Below are positions 27,954-36,057 of a DNA stretch of 64,000 bases, one piece after another. The DNA is from Butyrivibrio sp. VCB2006 (GTDB lineage Bacteria > Bacillota > Clostridia > Lachnospirales > Lachnospiraceae): positions 186,001 to 250,000 of the forward strand of contig NZ_ATVX01000002.1 of assembly GCF_000420945.1 (NCBI RefSeq). The letters run 5' to 3'. The position numbers and the translations under genes are program-made. Under the pieces are notes generated by a model. That model was given only the letters and a program-made list of their open reading frames with translations. It ran no database searches and was not told the origin of the DNA. Position 1 is the stretch's first letter. Each line of letters starts with the position of its first letter.

Positions 27954-28574
27954 AATTCCTATTCCTATAAGTATCAAACCACCAATGATCTTGGCTCTGC
28001 TGGCAAGCTTGGTTCCGAATACAATTCCAAGTTTAAGGCCAACATAGCATACAACATAGGTAACTCCTCCAATAATAAAAGCACTCAGAAGAGTCTGAAC
28101 TATATGGTATTCAGAAATTGTAAAGCCAACTGAAAGTGCATCTATAGAGGTTGCTATTCCTTGCATAAACAGAACCTTGTTGGATATTGAACCTGCCTCA
28201 GGATCTATGCCGTACTTCCTGCAGGATTCAATGGAGCACTTGTTACACTCAAGACCTCCCTTACAGTTTCTCTCGGCTCTCCTGTCAAGTATTCCCTCTA
28301 CAAGCATCTTGCCACCGATTATTGCCAAAAGAATCAGTGCAATCCAGGGAATAAACTTCTGAAAGCCCTCAAAAAATGTAGCTGCGTTGTGGACCAAAAA
28401 CCATCCGATAACCGGCATTGCGAACTGGAAAACCGCATAGCATCCGGCAATCTGTATCTTCCTTGATCTTTTCATGTTATGGTCTGCAAAACCATTTGCA
28501 AGAGATACAGAGAAAGCGTCCATGGCAAGGCCAAAGCCCAGCATCACGCTGTTAAATATAAGTATGAAATACAT
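27936..28574 (-). CDS. mntP: MntP-like manganese efflux pump
   Basis: MntP exports excess Mn2+. The product has six hydrophobic segments in two repeats, with the conserved acidic motifs GFGLAMDAFSVSLANG and GIATSIDALSVGF, and the family C-terminus GGLILIGIGIEIFF. At 212 residues it is about 25 longer than the usual MntP because the central cytoplasmic loop carries a Cys-rich insertion, NCKGGLECNKCSIESC (about 110-125), with five Cys that might bind a metal or form disulfides. AGGAG lies 9 bases before the ATG. It probably has its own promoter (28609-28637). No yybP-ykoY riboswitch is visible in the short leader. Confidence 0.92.
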   Translation of the reverse strand: MYFILIFNSVMLGFGLAMDAFSVSLANGFADHNMKRSRKIQIAGCYAVFQFAMPVIGWFLVHNAATFFEGFQKFIPWIALILLAIIGGKMLVEGILDRRAERNCKGGLECNKCSIESCRKYGIDPEAGSISNKVLFMQGIATSIDALSVGFTISEYHIVQTLLSAFIIGGVTYVVCYVGLKLGIVFGTKLASRAKIIGGLILIGIGIEIFFS

Positions 28575-28608
28575 TGCCCAAATCTCCTATAATGTCATTA
28601 TCCAAAAA

Positions 28609-28637
28609 ACATTACTCTCTTTATCGGCACCAGTCAA
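28609..28637 (-). promoter_or_regulatory. Probable mntP promoter
   Basis: TTGACT (28637-28632) is followed after 17 bases by TAATGT (28614-28609) on the minus strand. The -35 box is good and the -10 box is weak. Transcription would start about 30 bases before the mntP ATG. Confidence 0.45.
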
Positions 28638-28650
28638 GAGCCTGTGTCCG

Positions 28651-30411
28651 CTAATTCCTGTCATTTTCCGTTTCATCCAGGCTGTATAAGGACAAAAGAT
28701 CAGTAAATGCCCTATAGAACTTGTAGTGCATCTGATTCCACTGGGTGTTCTTGCCAACACTTGCAATTATGAGGATACAATCTCTTCCATCCTTATCATT
28801 GAATCTTAAAAGGACATAGGAATAGATTCCAAGATCCTTTAAAAATTCCTTGAGGCCATTTGCGTAGGGAGGCAGGGTTTCTATCCTATTTACCACAATA
28901 AACTTCTGATCTCCAATGAATGTATCCAGAGAATCTCCGTTAAGTATTCCAAGCATAAAATCAAGAGCTGCCGGATTCTTCAGTGCAGCGGTTCCTGTGG
29001 AATATCTTCTTTTAAAAGGTTGTCCCACGAACAGCGTAATATGCTGAAAATCAAAGCCTTGGGCAAATTCATCCATAAAATGTTCAACAGTACTACCCTT
29101 GCCATGAAGTGTCATATCAAACATTTTTATGATCACATCGCCATAGGACAGATCTCTTTCGTTGATCTTCTTGATACTAAGTCTCTTTTCCCTAATAGAT
29201 TCAAGAGTTCCATGCTTTTCAAGGGTGTATAATACATATCGATTTCGCCCTTTTTCTTTGGCCAGATACAGGCAGTGATCCGCCAGCATAAACACATCAT
29301 CGTATGTATCTGCATCGGCAGGATATGTAGCCGTTCCAATAGAAACAGAAAGTGGAGTATTCTCTTCTATTCCTCTGTCAGGGAATGAGGCAGCAACCAT
29401 GTTCTTGATGCTCTTTAACTTTGCTCTTAATTCATCCTCTGATTGGACGTTATAAAGAACAATCAGGAATTCATCTCCGCCAAATCGACCTGCAATACCT
29501 TCATTTCCAACTTCCTTGGTAATAATATCTGCAATTCTTTTTATAACATCATCACCATACTGGTGGCCATAGGTGTCATTGATATGTTTAAAGAAATCTA
29601 TATCAATGATAACAAGTGTAGTACCTTCAAGCCTTCTTTCATCAATTCGCTCCTTGGCAATTCTTGTAATATCAGTTTTATCCACAAGACCTGTTAATGA
29701 ATCATGTTTAATGCTAGTGGCTGTAGTCTTAACCTTCTCGGTTCCAAGGTGTATATGACCCACAACTCCTTCTGTTTCCTTGTCATAGTATAAAAAAGCT
29801 TCTTCCAAAAGAGTATAGGTCACATTTGGATCATCATTTAATATGTTGGCATCTATTCTTGCGGTAAATCTTCCGGTTTTACCCTTAAGCTGAGTAATGA
29901 AGCCTTTAACAGCGTTCTTCTTTCTTCCTGAAACTTTTTGTGTCAACAATTCTTCAAAGTCGCTAAGAGAATAAACGCCGGCGTCAAACTCTGCAATCTC
30001 TGTGTTAAATACATTTACTGTATCTCTTTCAGGATTGTACTCAAAAAAAACATCCTCGAACAGATCAAGCTGCGCTTTATATGCACATATCTGACGATTA
30101 AGTCTGTAATGGGCTTCCAACAGCTCATCAATGTTCACCATGACAAGCCTTATCATCCCATCGTCAGCATTTCTGTCGGCTTTGACATAATAAAGATGAT
30201 TATCGTCACCGGATTTAATCTCCACATGAAACCAGCTACTATCAGCAAGTTCTATATTCTTGATAAAATTATCCCTATCTTCCTCGACCACATATTCTTC
30301 TACTGCAGAAATGGTGTCACTATTAATGATCCCATAAGCCTTAGCGTCAGCTGAAATCACTCTGTGGCCATTTTCAGAAATAAGGATCTCATGAAAATGT
30401 ATGTCCTTCAC
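28651..30411 (-). CDS. GGDEF diguanylate cyclase with PAS-like N-terminus and C-terminal sensor domain
   Basis: Cytoplasmic protein of about 586 residues. An N-terminal PAS-like region comes first, then a second PAS-like segment (LFEDVFFEYNPERDTVNVF). The GGDEF domain has HDSLTGLVDK, IDIDFFKHINDTYGHQYGD and an intact RFGGDEFLIVL, so it should make cyclic-di-GMP. A C-terminal GAF-like domain of about 190 residues follows. The frame is open to 30474, but the transcript probably starts downstream of that point because a TATAAT lies at 30468-30463. GTG at 30411-30409, with GAGG about 10 bases upstream, is preferred. The same C-terminal domain type recurs in the protein at 34579-35964. No membrane segment is seen. 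Confidence 0.88.
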   Translation of the reverse strand: MKDIHFHEILISENGHRVISADAKAYGIINSDTISAVEEYVVEEDRDNFIKNIELADSSWFHVEIKSGDDNHLYYVKADRNADDGMIRLVMVNIDELLEAHYRLNRQICAYKAQLDLFEDVFFEYNPERDTVNVFNTEIAEFDAGVYSLSDFEELLTQKVSGRKKNAVKGFITQLKGKTGRFTARIDANILNDDPNVTYTLLEEAFLYYDKETEGVVGHIHLGTEKVKTTATSIKHDSLTGLVDKTDITRIAKERIDERRLEGTTLVIIDIDFFKHINDTYGHQYGDDVIKRIADIITKEVGNEGIAGRFGGDEFLIVLYNVQSEDELRAKLKSIKNMVAASFPDRGIEENTPLSVSIGTATYPADADTYDDVFMLADHCLYLAKEKGRNRYVLYTLEKHGTLESIREKRLSIKKINERDLSYGDVIIKMFDMTLHGKGSTVEHFMDEFAQGFDFQHITLFVGQPFKRRYSTGTAALKNPAALDFMLGILNGDSLDTFIGDQKFIVVNRIETLPPYANGLKEFLKDLGIYSYVLLRFNDKDGRDCILIIASVGKNTQWNQMHYKFYRAFTDLLSLYSLDETENDRN

Positions 30412-30462
30412 TTTAGGGTTACCTCGTATACTTGCACACGCTATTGCGTACATTACAATAGT

Positions 30463-30507
30463 ATTATAAAACAAAAGAACCTACTATAGAATGAACTACA
30501 GTAGGTT
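30463..30507 (-). promoter_or_regulatory. -10 box of the GGDEF gene with an overlapping inverted repeat
   Basis: A perfect TATAAT lies at 30468-30463 on the minus strand. Just upstream an 8-bp inverted repeat (AACCTACT 30478-30485 with AGTAGGTT 30500-30507) covers the -35 position, and on the minus strand it is followed by a T-rich stretch. It could be an operator or a back-up terminator for the RNA transcribed toward it; the sequence does not decide. Confidence 0.45.
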
Positions 30508-30550
30508 TAAGAGTCTTTTAATATTTTAATCAGTGTATTTTATTGCAAAT

Positions 30551-30589
30551 AAAAACGAGCATCCATTGTACCAATGAACACCCGTTTTT
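30551..30589 (-). terminator. Terminator of the orphan RNA
   Basis: Arms 30551-30568 and 30572-30589 pair over 18 bases (several G-U) with a 3-base loop; on the minus strand the 3' arm ends CGTTTTTATTTG. Confidence 0.85.
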
Positions 30590-30811
30590 ATAAATTGTTT
30601 TCCAAGGGACTTTTCCTCGTCTTTCTGTAGCACTGTAAGCTACCCTTATTTATATAAATCACATTACCTAGCGCGACTCTTTGACATTCCCTGGCTCCGA
30701 TGAAGCATCGCCACCCTTGCTGTAAATGTCAGTCGCTCCGATAACCTGTGCTCGTCTGCCGTGAAGCTTATGCCACTTGGACTGCTTAGGTTTTATCTAC
30801 AATGTGATTGT
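30551..30811 (-). ncRNA. Orphan structured non-coding RNA, about 260 nt
   Basis: The segment has no coding frame but has a near-consensus promoter (30818-30846) at one end and an 18-bp terminator at the other. Paired arms seen: 30801-30808 with 30658-30665 and 30787-30791 with 30666-30670 (outer helix); 30725-30730 with 30683-30688 and 30731-30736 with 30673-30678 (inner helix); and an apical hairpin around 30693-30716. A second domain pairs AAGGG with CCCTT around a GTAGC/GCTAC hairpin (about 30601-30645). No tmRNA, SRP, RNase P, T-box or common riboswitch signature was found. It may be a 6S-like or lineage-specific RNA; its identity is unknown. It is transcribed away from degV and toward the GGDEF gene but ends before it. 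Confidence 0.65.
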
Positions 30812-30817
30812 ATATAT

Positions 30818-30846
30818 AATATAGCATCCGTAGTTATTTTTGTCAA
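30818..30846 (-). promoter_or_regulatory. Near-consensus promoter of the orphan RNA
   Basis: A perfect TTGACA (30846-30841) and TATATT (30823-30818) on the minus strand with an exact 17-base spacer; this is one of the best sigma-A promoters in the window. Transcription should start near 30811. Confidence 0.8.
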
Positions 30847-31008
30847 CCACTTTAAAATAATTGTATCTATTTTCAGACAATTCAAACAATTTCAGTGATC
30901 ATGCATGTTATATTTGATTATAGGAATTTTATTTGCTACAAAGCTCGTTATAATGTATTATTTAATGGGTGAATTTTTAATAAATGCTATATAGAAAGAG
31001 AGAAAATC

Positions 31009-31896
31009 ATGAGTAATTATATTCTTAGCTGCTGTTCAACTGCAGATCTTGACGAACAGCATCTTAACGAACGTGATATTAAGTATATTTGCTTTCACTT
31101 TCAGCTTGATGGTAAGGATTATCCTGATGATCTCGGTAAGTCCATCTCTTTTAAAGAATTCTACAACAGTATGGCACAGGGTGCTATGACCAAGACTTCT
31201 CAGGTAAGTGTTGGTGAGTACATTGAATATTTCGAAGGCTTCCTCAAGGAAGGTCTTGATATTCTCCATGCCACACTCAGTTCCGGAATTTCAGGAACTC
31301 TTAACTCTGCTACAATCGCAAGAGATCAGTTAAAAGAAAAATATCCTGACAGAAAGATTTATGTTGTGGATTCTCTTGCAGCTTCTGCAGGTTACGGACT
31401 TCTTATGAATAAACTTGCCGATCTTCGAGACGGCGGAATGGGTATCGATGATCTTTTCCAGTGGACAGTAGATCACAGACTTGAAGCCCAGCACTGGTTC
31501 TTCGTATCAGATCTTAAGTACCTTATAAGAGGTGGCCGTGTTTCCAAGGTGGCAGGCACTATCGGTTCAGTTCTTAGCATCTGCCCTCTTATGAACGTTG
31601 ATTATCAGGGAAGACTTATTGTCAGAGCAAAAGTTCGTGGTAAGAGCGCTGTTATGAAAGCCCAGGTTGAAAAAATGGTTCAGCTTGCAGCCGGTGGCAC
31701 TGACTATGATGGAGACTGCTACATTTCAAACTCAGATTGCTACGATGATGCTAGAGCCGTTGCAGATCTAATCGAAGAGAAATTCCCTAAGCTAAAGGGC
31801 AAGGTTAAAATCTACAGCATTGGTACAACAATCGGAAGCCATACAGGCCCAGGTACTGTAGCCCTCTTCTTCTGGGGTGCACAGAGAGTAGACTAA
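31009..31896 (+). CDS. DegV family fatty-acid-binding protein
   Basis: DegV (FakB-like) proteins bind a fatty acid and, with FakA, present it for phosphorylation and use in phospholipid synthesis. The 295-residue product has TKTSQVSVGEYIEYF, the fatty-acid contact motif SSGISGTLNSA, DSLAAS and LKYLIRGGRVSK, matching the family from end to end. No fakA gene is near. A TATAAT at 30949-30954 is the likely -10 box, with an untranslated leader of about 45 bases. It stands alone and ends at a shared terminator (31916-31943). The ribosome site (AGAGAG) is modest. Confidence 0.93.
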   Translation: MSNYILSCCSTADLDEQHLNERDIKYICFHFQLDGKDYPDDLGKSISFKEFYNSMAQGAMTKTSQVSVGEYIEYFEGFLKEGLDILHATLSSGISGTLNSATIARDQLKEKYPDRKIYVVDSLAASAGYGLLMNKLADLRDGGMGIDDLFQWTVDHRLEAQHWFFVSDLKYLIRGGRVSKVAGTIGSVLSICPLMNVDYQGRLIVRAKVRGKSAVMKAQVEKMVQLAAGGTDYDGDCYISNSDCYDDARAVADLIEEKFPKLKGKVKIYSIGTTIGSHTGPGTVALFFWGAQRVD

Positions 31897-31915
31897 ACTA
31901 ATAAAGATAACAAAA

Positions 31916-31943
31916 AAAGAGGTTCGCATCTACGAACCTCTTT
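31916..31943. terminator. Bidirectional terminator between degV and the HPr-like gene
   Basis: A perfect 11-bp stem (31916-31926 with 31933-31943, arm AAAGAGGTTCG) is flanked by A and T runs, so it can end both the plus-strand degV transcript and the convergent minus-strand gene. Confidence 0.88.
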
Positions 31944-31964
31944 TATTACGCATATAAACTCAAA

Positions 31965-32210
31965 TCAGCCTATAAGCAACTGATGTGTACCATAATTATG
32001 AACAAGCTCTGTAATCTTCTTGTCATCACCAATTACAGTTACATCAAGTGGTTTAAATAAATTAAGTGACAGAAGCCCAACAATAGACTTACCATCGATA
32101 AAACTGTGACCATCCTGCACGTCGATTTCGCAAGATGATTTGGAGTTCATGTTAATGAACTGGATGATCTGGGACTTGCATCCCAATGAAACCTTTACTT
32201 CTTTTTTCAT
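31965..32210 (-). CDS. HPr-like protein lacking the catalytic histidine (Crh-like)
   Basis: An 81-residue protein matching the HPr fold from end to end: beta start MKKEVKVSLG, then the regulatory loop GKSIVGLLSLNLF with the Ser equivalent to Ser46 of HPr. At the place of the phosphotransfer motif G-[IL]-H-A-R-P it reads LGCKSQIIQF, with no His or Arg. It therefore cannot pass phosphate in the sugar phosphotransferase system but could still be phosphorylated on serine by HPr kinase and act as a regulator, as Crh does in Bacillus. That role is inferred. It is monocistronic, convergent with degV. Confidence 0.82.
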   Translation of the reverse strand: MKKEVKVSLGCKSQIIQFINMNSKSSCEIDVQDGHSFIDGKSIVGLLSLNLFKPLDVTVIGDDKKITELVHNYGTHQLLIG

Positions 32211-32353
32211 ATTTTTCCCTCTCTCATAAGCCGCAGGCTATAACCGGCAACAGATATAAGTTTAGCACCTTGTGTCCAATATGTGAACAGAAAAAATATA
32301 AAAAAATTATAAAATATTAGCAAACTAGTTTCCGTGAAACCGCTTACAATAGG

Positions 32354-34015
32354 CTATTCCGAATAACCATGTTTGATTAATCGTTTCTGGAAGTCATGTT
32401 CGGGCATTGGATTGTCATACAAAAATCCCTGCACATAATGGCAACCAACACTCTTTAAAAGCTCAACCTGTTCCTGACGTTCAACCCCTTCTGTCAAAAC
32501 TTTTATTCCAAGATCTTCAGCCATATGAATGATATTTCTTAGAACGATTTCATCATTCTCTCCTGCTGATTCACTGCTGATAAAGGATCGGTCTATCTTT
32601 ATCATGGTAACAGGGAAGTCTCTGAGGTTCGACAAGGATGAGTAACCGGTTCCAAAATCATCAATCGCAGTATCAATTCCCTTTTCTTTCAAGTTCTTAA
32701 GAAAACTTGTCATGAGGATTCTCTCATCCTCACTGGCAGTTTCCGTAACTTCAATCTGGATCAGATTTCTTTTCACACCCATATCATCTATTATCTTAAC
32801 TATCTCTTTTGCCAGATGCTTATAGTTAAGATCTCTTCTTGAGAAGTTTACCGAAATGGGTACAGGCTCAATTCCCTTCTTGGTCCAACCTGTAATAAAC
32901 TCACAGGTTTTCTTTAATACATAAAGATCAAGAGAAGCTACCATCCCCTCCTGCTCCAAAATTGGAACAAACTCAGTGGGATACAATACCACTCCATTAC
33001 AGAACCATCTTGCCAGGGACTCTGCCCCAACTATCTCTCCTGTAAAAATATCCACCTTAGGCTGAAGATAGATTCTGAATTCATCATTGGCAAGGGACTC
33101 TTCATATCTCTCTTCTATCTGTTTCTGCCTGTATATTCTGGTACTCATAGCCTTATTAACAAATACATAAGGTTTATTTGCTACGTTCTTGGCATAGCTA
33201 AGAGCCATGGCCGCTCTTGAAATAAGCTGACCAGGTTCTTTAAGGGATTCATCCACAGCATAGACGCCGGTAACCGCAGAAATCTTTATTTCTTCCTGTT
33301 TTTCATTCTTCACACCATAGACTTCTATAGAAGAAATGTAATCAAGGAACTTCTGGGTTCTTTCTTTTTTGATGAGGGCAGAAAAATTATCACCACCGAA
33401 GTGGGCAACCATTTCGTCCGGTTCACAAAACTCCCTGAGTTTTTGTGAGTATCGTTTCATAATCTCATCACCTTCAGAAAGGCCGTAACGTCTGCTGATA
33501 AGGCCATAATTCTTCAGATTAAAACAAAACGAATCAAACTTTATGATTTCCTTATTCTCGCAGAGCTTAGTTGCATAGGCAATGAAGCCCCCGGAGTTAG
33601 GAAGACCTGTCAGATACTGAGTGAGGGCACTATCTTTGACAACCTTGCTAAGAAGAAATCTCTCAGTGTGCATCATAAGGATATCAACTACAATTGCAAA
33701 CGCCTGATACTCTTCCTCATTCCAGGATCTGTTATCATGAAGATATATATGGAAAGTAACTGTCTTACGTCCCGCAAGGGTGTGCTTAAATAAATATGCA
33801 GGAGCTTCATTTTCAGCCACCGGTCCAAAAAGCGGCACTATTACATCCGGTTCACTTGACTGATCTGATTCCTTGAGGCTTGAAATAATAGCCACAATAG
33901 AGCGAAGTGAATACACCTTGGCAATATCTGTCAAGGCACTGGGTGCTATTTCCGGAGTCACATCCTCTTCAGATAATATCTGAACAAAGTTCATAAAGCT
34001 TCTTTCAAATGTCAT
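32354..34015 (-). CDS. Cytoplasmic GGDEF-EAL protein with degenerate GGDEF and intact EAL
   Basis: Three parts: an N-terminal GAF-like sensor (about 1-120), a GGDEF domain whose signature reads HFGGDNF instead of GGDEF (about 200), and an EAL domain (about 300-545). The EAL domain keeps the catalytic set: AESLAR for EAL, VNFSRRDL, IQIEVTETA, IDDFGTGYSSL, IKIDRSFI, LTEGVE and YVQGFLYD. It is therefore predicted to break down cyclic-di-GMP, with the GGDEF part reduced to a GTP-sensing or structural role. No membrane segment is seen. It is flanked by other cyclic-di-GMP genes that would oppose it. Confidence 0.92.
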   Translation of the reverse strand: MTFERSFMNFVQILSEEDVTPEIAPSALTDIAKVYSLRSIVAIISSLKESDQSSEPDVIVPLFGPVAENEAPAYLFKHTLAGRKTVTFHIYLHDNRSWNEEEYQAFAIVVDILMMHTERFLLSKVVKDSALTQYLTGLPNSGGFIAYATKLCENKEIIKFDSFCFNLKNYGLISRRYGLSEGDEIMKRYSQKLREFCEPDEMVAHFGGDNFSALIKKERTQKFLDYISSIEVYGVKNEKQEEIKISAVTGVYAVDESLKEPGQLISRAAMALSYAKNVANKPYVFVNKAMSTRIYRQKQIEERYEESLANDEFRIYLQPKVDIFTGEIVGAESLARWFCNGVVLYPTEFVPILEQEGMVASLDLYVLKKTCEFITGWTKKGIEPVPISVNFSRRDLNYKHLAKEIVKIIDDMGVKRNLIQIEVTETASEDERILMTSFLKNLKEKGIDTAIDDFGTGYSSLSNLRDFPVTMIKIDRSFISSESAGENDEIVLRNIIHMAEDLGIKVLTEGVERQEQVELLKSVGCHYVQGFLYDNPMPEHDFQKRLIKHGYSE

Positions 34016-34128
34016 CGTAAGCCCATCCCCACTGATAATAGTAGTTGTCAGTTAAAATGTATATACTAATATTGTACGAAAATTCAGAAGGCATTTCAAC
34101 GAATTTCTAGCATTATAAAGCATGAAAA

Positions 34129-34153
34129 AAGCTGCATCCATGGGATGCAGCTT
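34129..34153 (-). terminator. Terminator after the HU gene
   Basis: An 11-bp stem (34129-34139 with 34143-34153, arm AAGCTGCATCC), a 3-base loop and a T-run on the minus strand, 20 bases after the stop codon. Confidence 0.9.
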
Positions 34154-34172
34154 CCATCATATACTTTGTAAA

Positions 34173-34451
34173 TTATTTCTTGTTTACAAGATCCTTAAGA
34201 GCCTTACCAGCCTTGAACTTAGGTGCTACAGATGCAGGAATCTTGATAGCAGCGCCAGTCTGAGGATTCTTACCTGTTCTAGCAGCTCTCTTTGTTGTCT
34301 CGAATGTACCGAAACCAACAAGCTGAACCTTTCCCTTCTTCTTAAGCTCCTTTGTTACTGTGTCTGTGAAAGCGTTGAGTGCTGCAGCAGCGTCCTTCTT
34401 AGAAAGGCCTGCCTCCTTAGCGATTGCATCGATAAGTTCTGTCTTGTTCAT
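34173..34451 (-). CDS. hup: HU-type DNA-binding protein
   Basis: A 92-residue histone-like protein that bends and compacts DNA. It carries MNKTELIDAIAKEAGLSKKD, the signature GFGTFETTKRAARTGKNPQT at the base of the DNA-gripping arms, and the C-terminus GKALKDLV. Full family length. GGAGGG lies about 10 bases before the ATG, with a well-formed promoter upstream and a strong terminator, which fits a highly expressed single gene. Confidence 0.98.
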   Translation of the reverse strand: MNKTELIDAIAKEAGLSKKDAAAALNAFTDTVTKELKKKGKVQLVGFGTFETTKRAARTGKNPQTGAAIKIPASVAPKFKAGKALKDLVNKK

Positions 34452-34492
34452 TAAATTTTCCCTCCAAAAAGAAATATTTTACTACATTGCCC

Positions 34493-34521
34493 ATTCTACC
34501 ACTATTTTGTACCACAAACAA
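34493..34521 (-). promoter_or_regulatory. Promoter of the HU gene
   Basis: TTGTTT (34521-34516) and TAGAAT (34498-34493) on the minus strand with a 17-base spacer, about 40 bases before the ATG. Confidence 0.6.
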
Positions 34522-34578
34522 CCCATAAACGCCGAAAAATGCGCAAAAATCTAAATTTTTCATAACTTTTTCCTTGTT

Positions 34579-35964
34579 TTATCTAGATTTGAGTGCAATT
34601 TCAATCATTTTTCCCAGATAAGTAAAGTCAGTTACGTCCGGTTGAGAGAATTTTCTTGATAATTCATTGGTTTTATAGAAAAAGACATAACCTCCGTTTG
34701 GCACATCTTTCATCTTATAGACAAAAGCATGTTTAATCTCATTGGTGGCAAAATACCTGCTTGCCCTTAAATTATCCCTTAGCTGATTCTCCGGACTATC
34801 TACAACGAACACTCCGTTTGCATTAAAGAACTCGTCAAACTCCCGGTCTCTGACAAAAGAAATATCCGTGGAAACTTCTACTATTCTATGAACACCATTT
34901 TGCTGAGCTGCCTGAGTACATTCAAGTTTCTTATATCCCGCCAAGCTCTTGCTTAGATCCTCATAGAAAACAAAAACATAGTCCAATTCATAGGTTGCAA
35001 TAATCTTGGCCAGTTGTTCAGCTACTGTGGTTTCATTATCTCCAAAGAATTCCTCAACAGCATCCATAACCAGCTTGGTTTTATCAACAGGCGCTGCATC
35101 CTGCACAACCTTGTTTTCTTCCGCAAAAAGTCCATCAATGATCTTGCCGTGAATGTCAGGGTTATACATTACATATCTGTTTTTACCTCTATTTTTTGCC
35201 CTATATAACATCCTGTCTGCCAGATCAAACAAAGTGTCATACTCGGCCACATCTGTAGGATATCTGGCTGAACCTATGGAGGCTGTAATAAGCGGATACC
35301 CCTTTGGATCTCTGTGGAGATTTTCTATGGTTTCACGAAGCGGCTTAAGGTAAGTTCTAAGAGCTGCATTGTCCGGTGCACCATCTATAACCAGCATTAT
35401 CTCATCGCCGCCGATTCTGCCTGCTTTGCCATGCTCTCCAATCACATTTCTGATAATAGAACTGACCTCTTTTAATACCTCATCCCCAAAGGAATGTCCC
35501 TTTGTATCATTGATATACTTGAAATTATCAATATCAAGAATGCACAGATTAAAAACGTCAGCCTGATGGCGGCATTTATCTCTGGCATATTCCAAAATAG
35601 TCTTCTTATCAAGAAGCCCGGTTCCATAATCCAGGCTGTTATCTATGATCTTTTCTTCTAGATCCGAAATGTCCTGGATAGACATCTGAATATTATACCT
35701 ATCCTCTGTAATTACTTTATTGCATAGAGCAATAACCCATGAGAATTTGCCGTCTGTTTCTTTATATCTGAAGCATAATGAGGCTGGCCCCTTATCTGAA
35801 ATACTGTCCGCCATCTCTGTAAGAAGGCGATGGTCTTCTTCAAGGACATTATCCAGAAAGTTCTTACCCTCACTATTCACAACATGTTCAGAATACCCCT
35901 CATTTACGTTAACTATAATAAAGCTTTCATCTACAGTTACTGTCCCAATATTGTATCTGATCAT
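34579..35964 (-). CDS. GGDEF diguanylate cyclase with PAS-like N-terminus and C-terminal sensor domain
   Basis: A 461-residue cytoplasmic protein: PAS-like segment (about 1-105), GGDEF domain (about 110-280) and a GAF-like C-terminal domain. The GGDEF domain has LDYGTGLLDKK, LCILDIDNFKYINDTKGHSF and RIGGDEIMLVI, the last being the GGDEI variant, which keeps the catalytic acids. Activity as a cyclase is likely. The domain order and the linker NRGKNRYVMYNPDIHG closely resemble the GGDEF protein at 28651-30411, so the two are probably paralogues sensing different signals. The ATG at 35964 has TGAGGCG upstream. Confidence 0.9.
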   Translation of the reverse strand: MIRYNIGTVTVDESFIIVNVNEGYSEHVVNSEGKNFLDNVLEEDHRLLTEMADSISDKGPASLCFRYKETDGKFSWVIALCNKVITEDRYNIQMSIQDISDLEEKIIDNSLDYGTGLLDKKTILEYARDKCRHQADVFNLCILDIDNFKYINDTKGHSFGDEVLKEVSSIIRNVIGEHGKAGRIGGDEIMLVIDGAPDNAALRTYLKPLRETIENLHRDPKGYPLITASIGSARYPTDVAEYDTLFDLADRMLYRAKNRGKNRYVMYNPDIHGKIIDGLFAEENKVVQDAAPVDKTKLVMDAVEEFFGDNETTVAEQLAKIIATYELDYVFVFYEDLSKSLAGYKKLECTQAAQQNGVHRIVEVSTDISFVRDREFDEFFNANGVFVVDSPENQLRDNLRASRYFATNEIKHAFVYKMKDVPNGGYVFFYKTNELSRKFSQPDVTDFTYLGKMIEIALKSR

Positions 35965-36008
35965 ATTTGCGCCTCATAAAATGAAAAAAGATTTCCATTT
36001 TTGAAAAA

Positions 36009-36040
36009 GCCATGAACTACCCTTTTGGGTAGTCCATGGC
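36009..36040 (-). terminator. Terminator after the phosphofructokinase gene
   Basis: A long stem (36009-36022 with 36027-36040; GCCATG-ACTACCC pairing, one mismatch) with a TTTT loop, followed by five T on the minus strand. Confidence 0.9.
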
Positions 36041-36057
36041 CATTTGCCAGTTCAATA

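Noticed and set aside
30600..30625. GAGGAAAAGTCC-like string resembling the RNase P RNA core
   Set aside because: It sits near the 3' end of the transcript and lacks the partner motifs and the length of RNase P RNA.
30551..30811. SRP RNA or tmRNA for the orphan RNA
   Set aside because: The conserved GGAAG/AGCAGCC loop of SRP RNA and the tRNA-like end and tag frame of tmRNA are absent.
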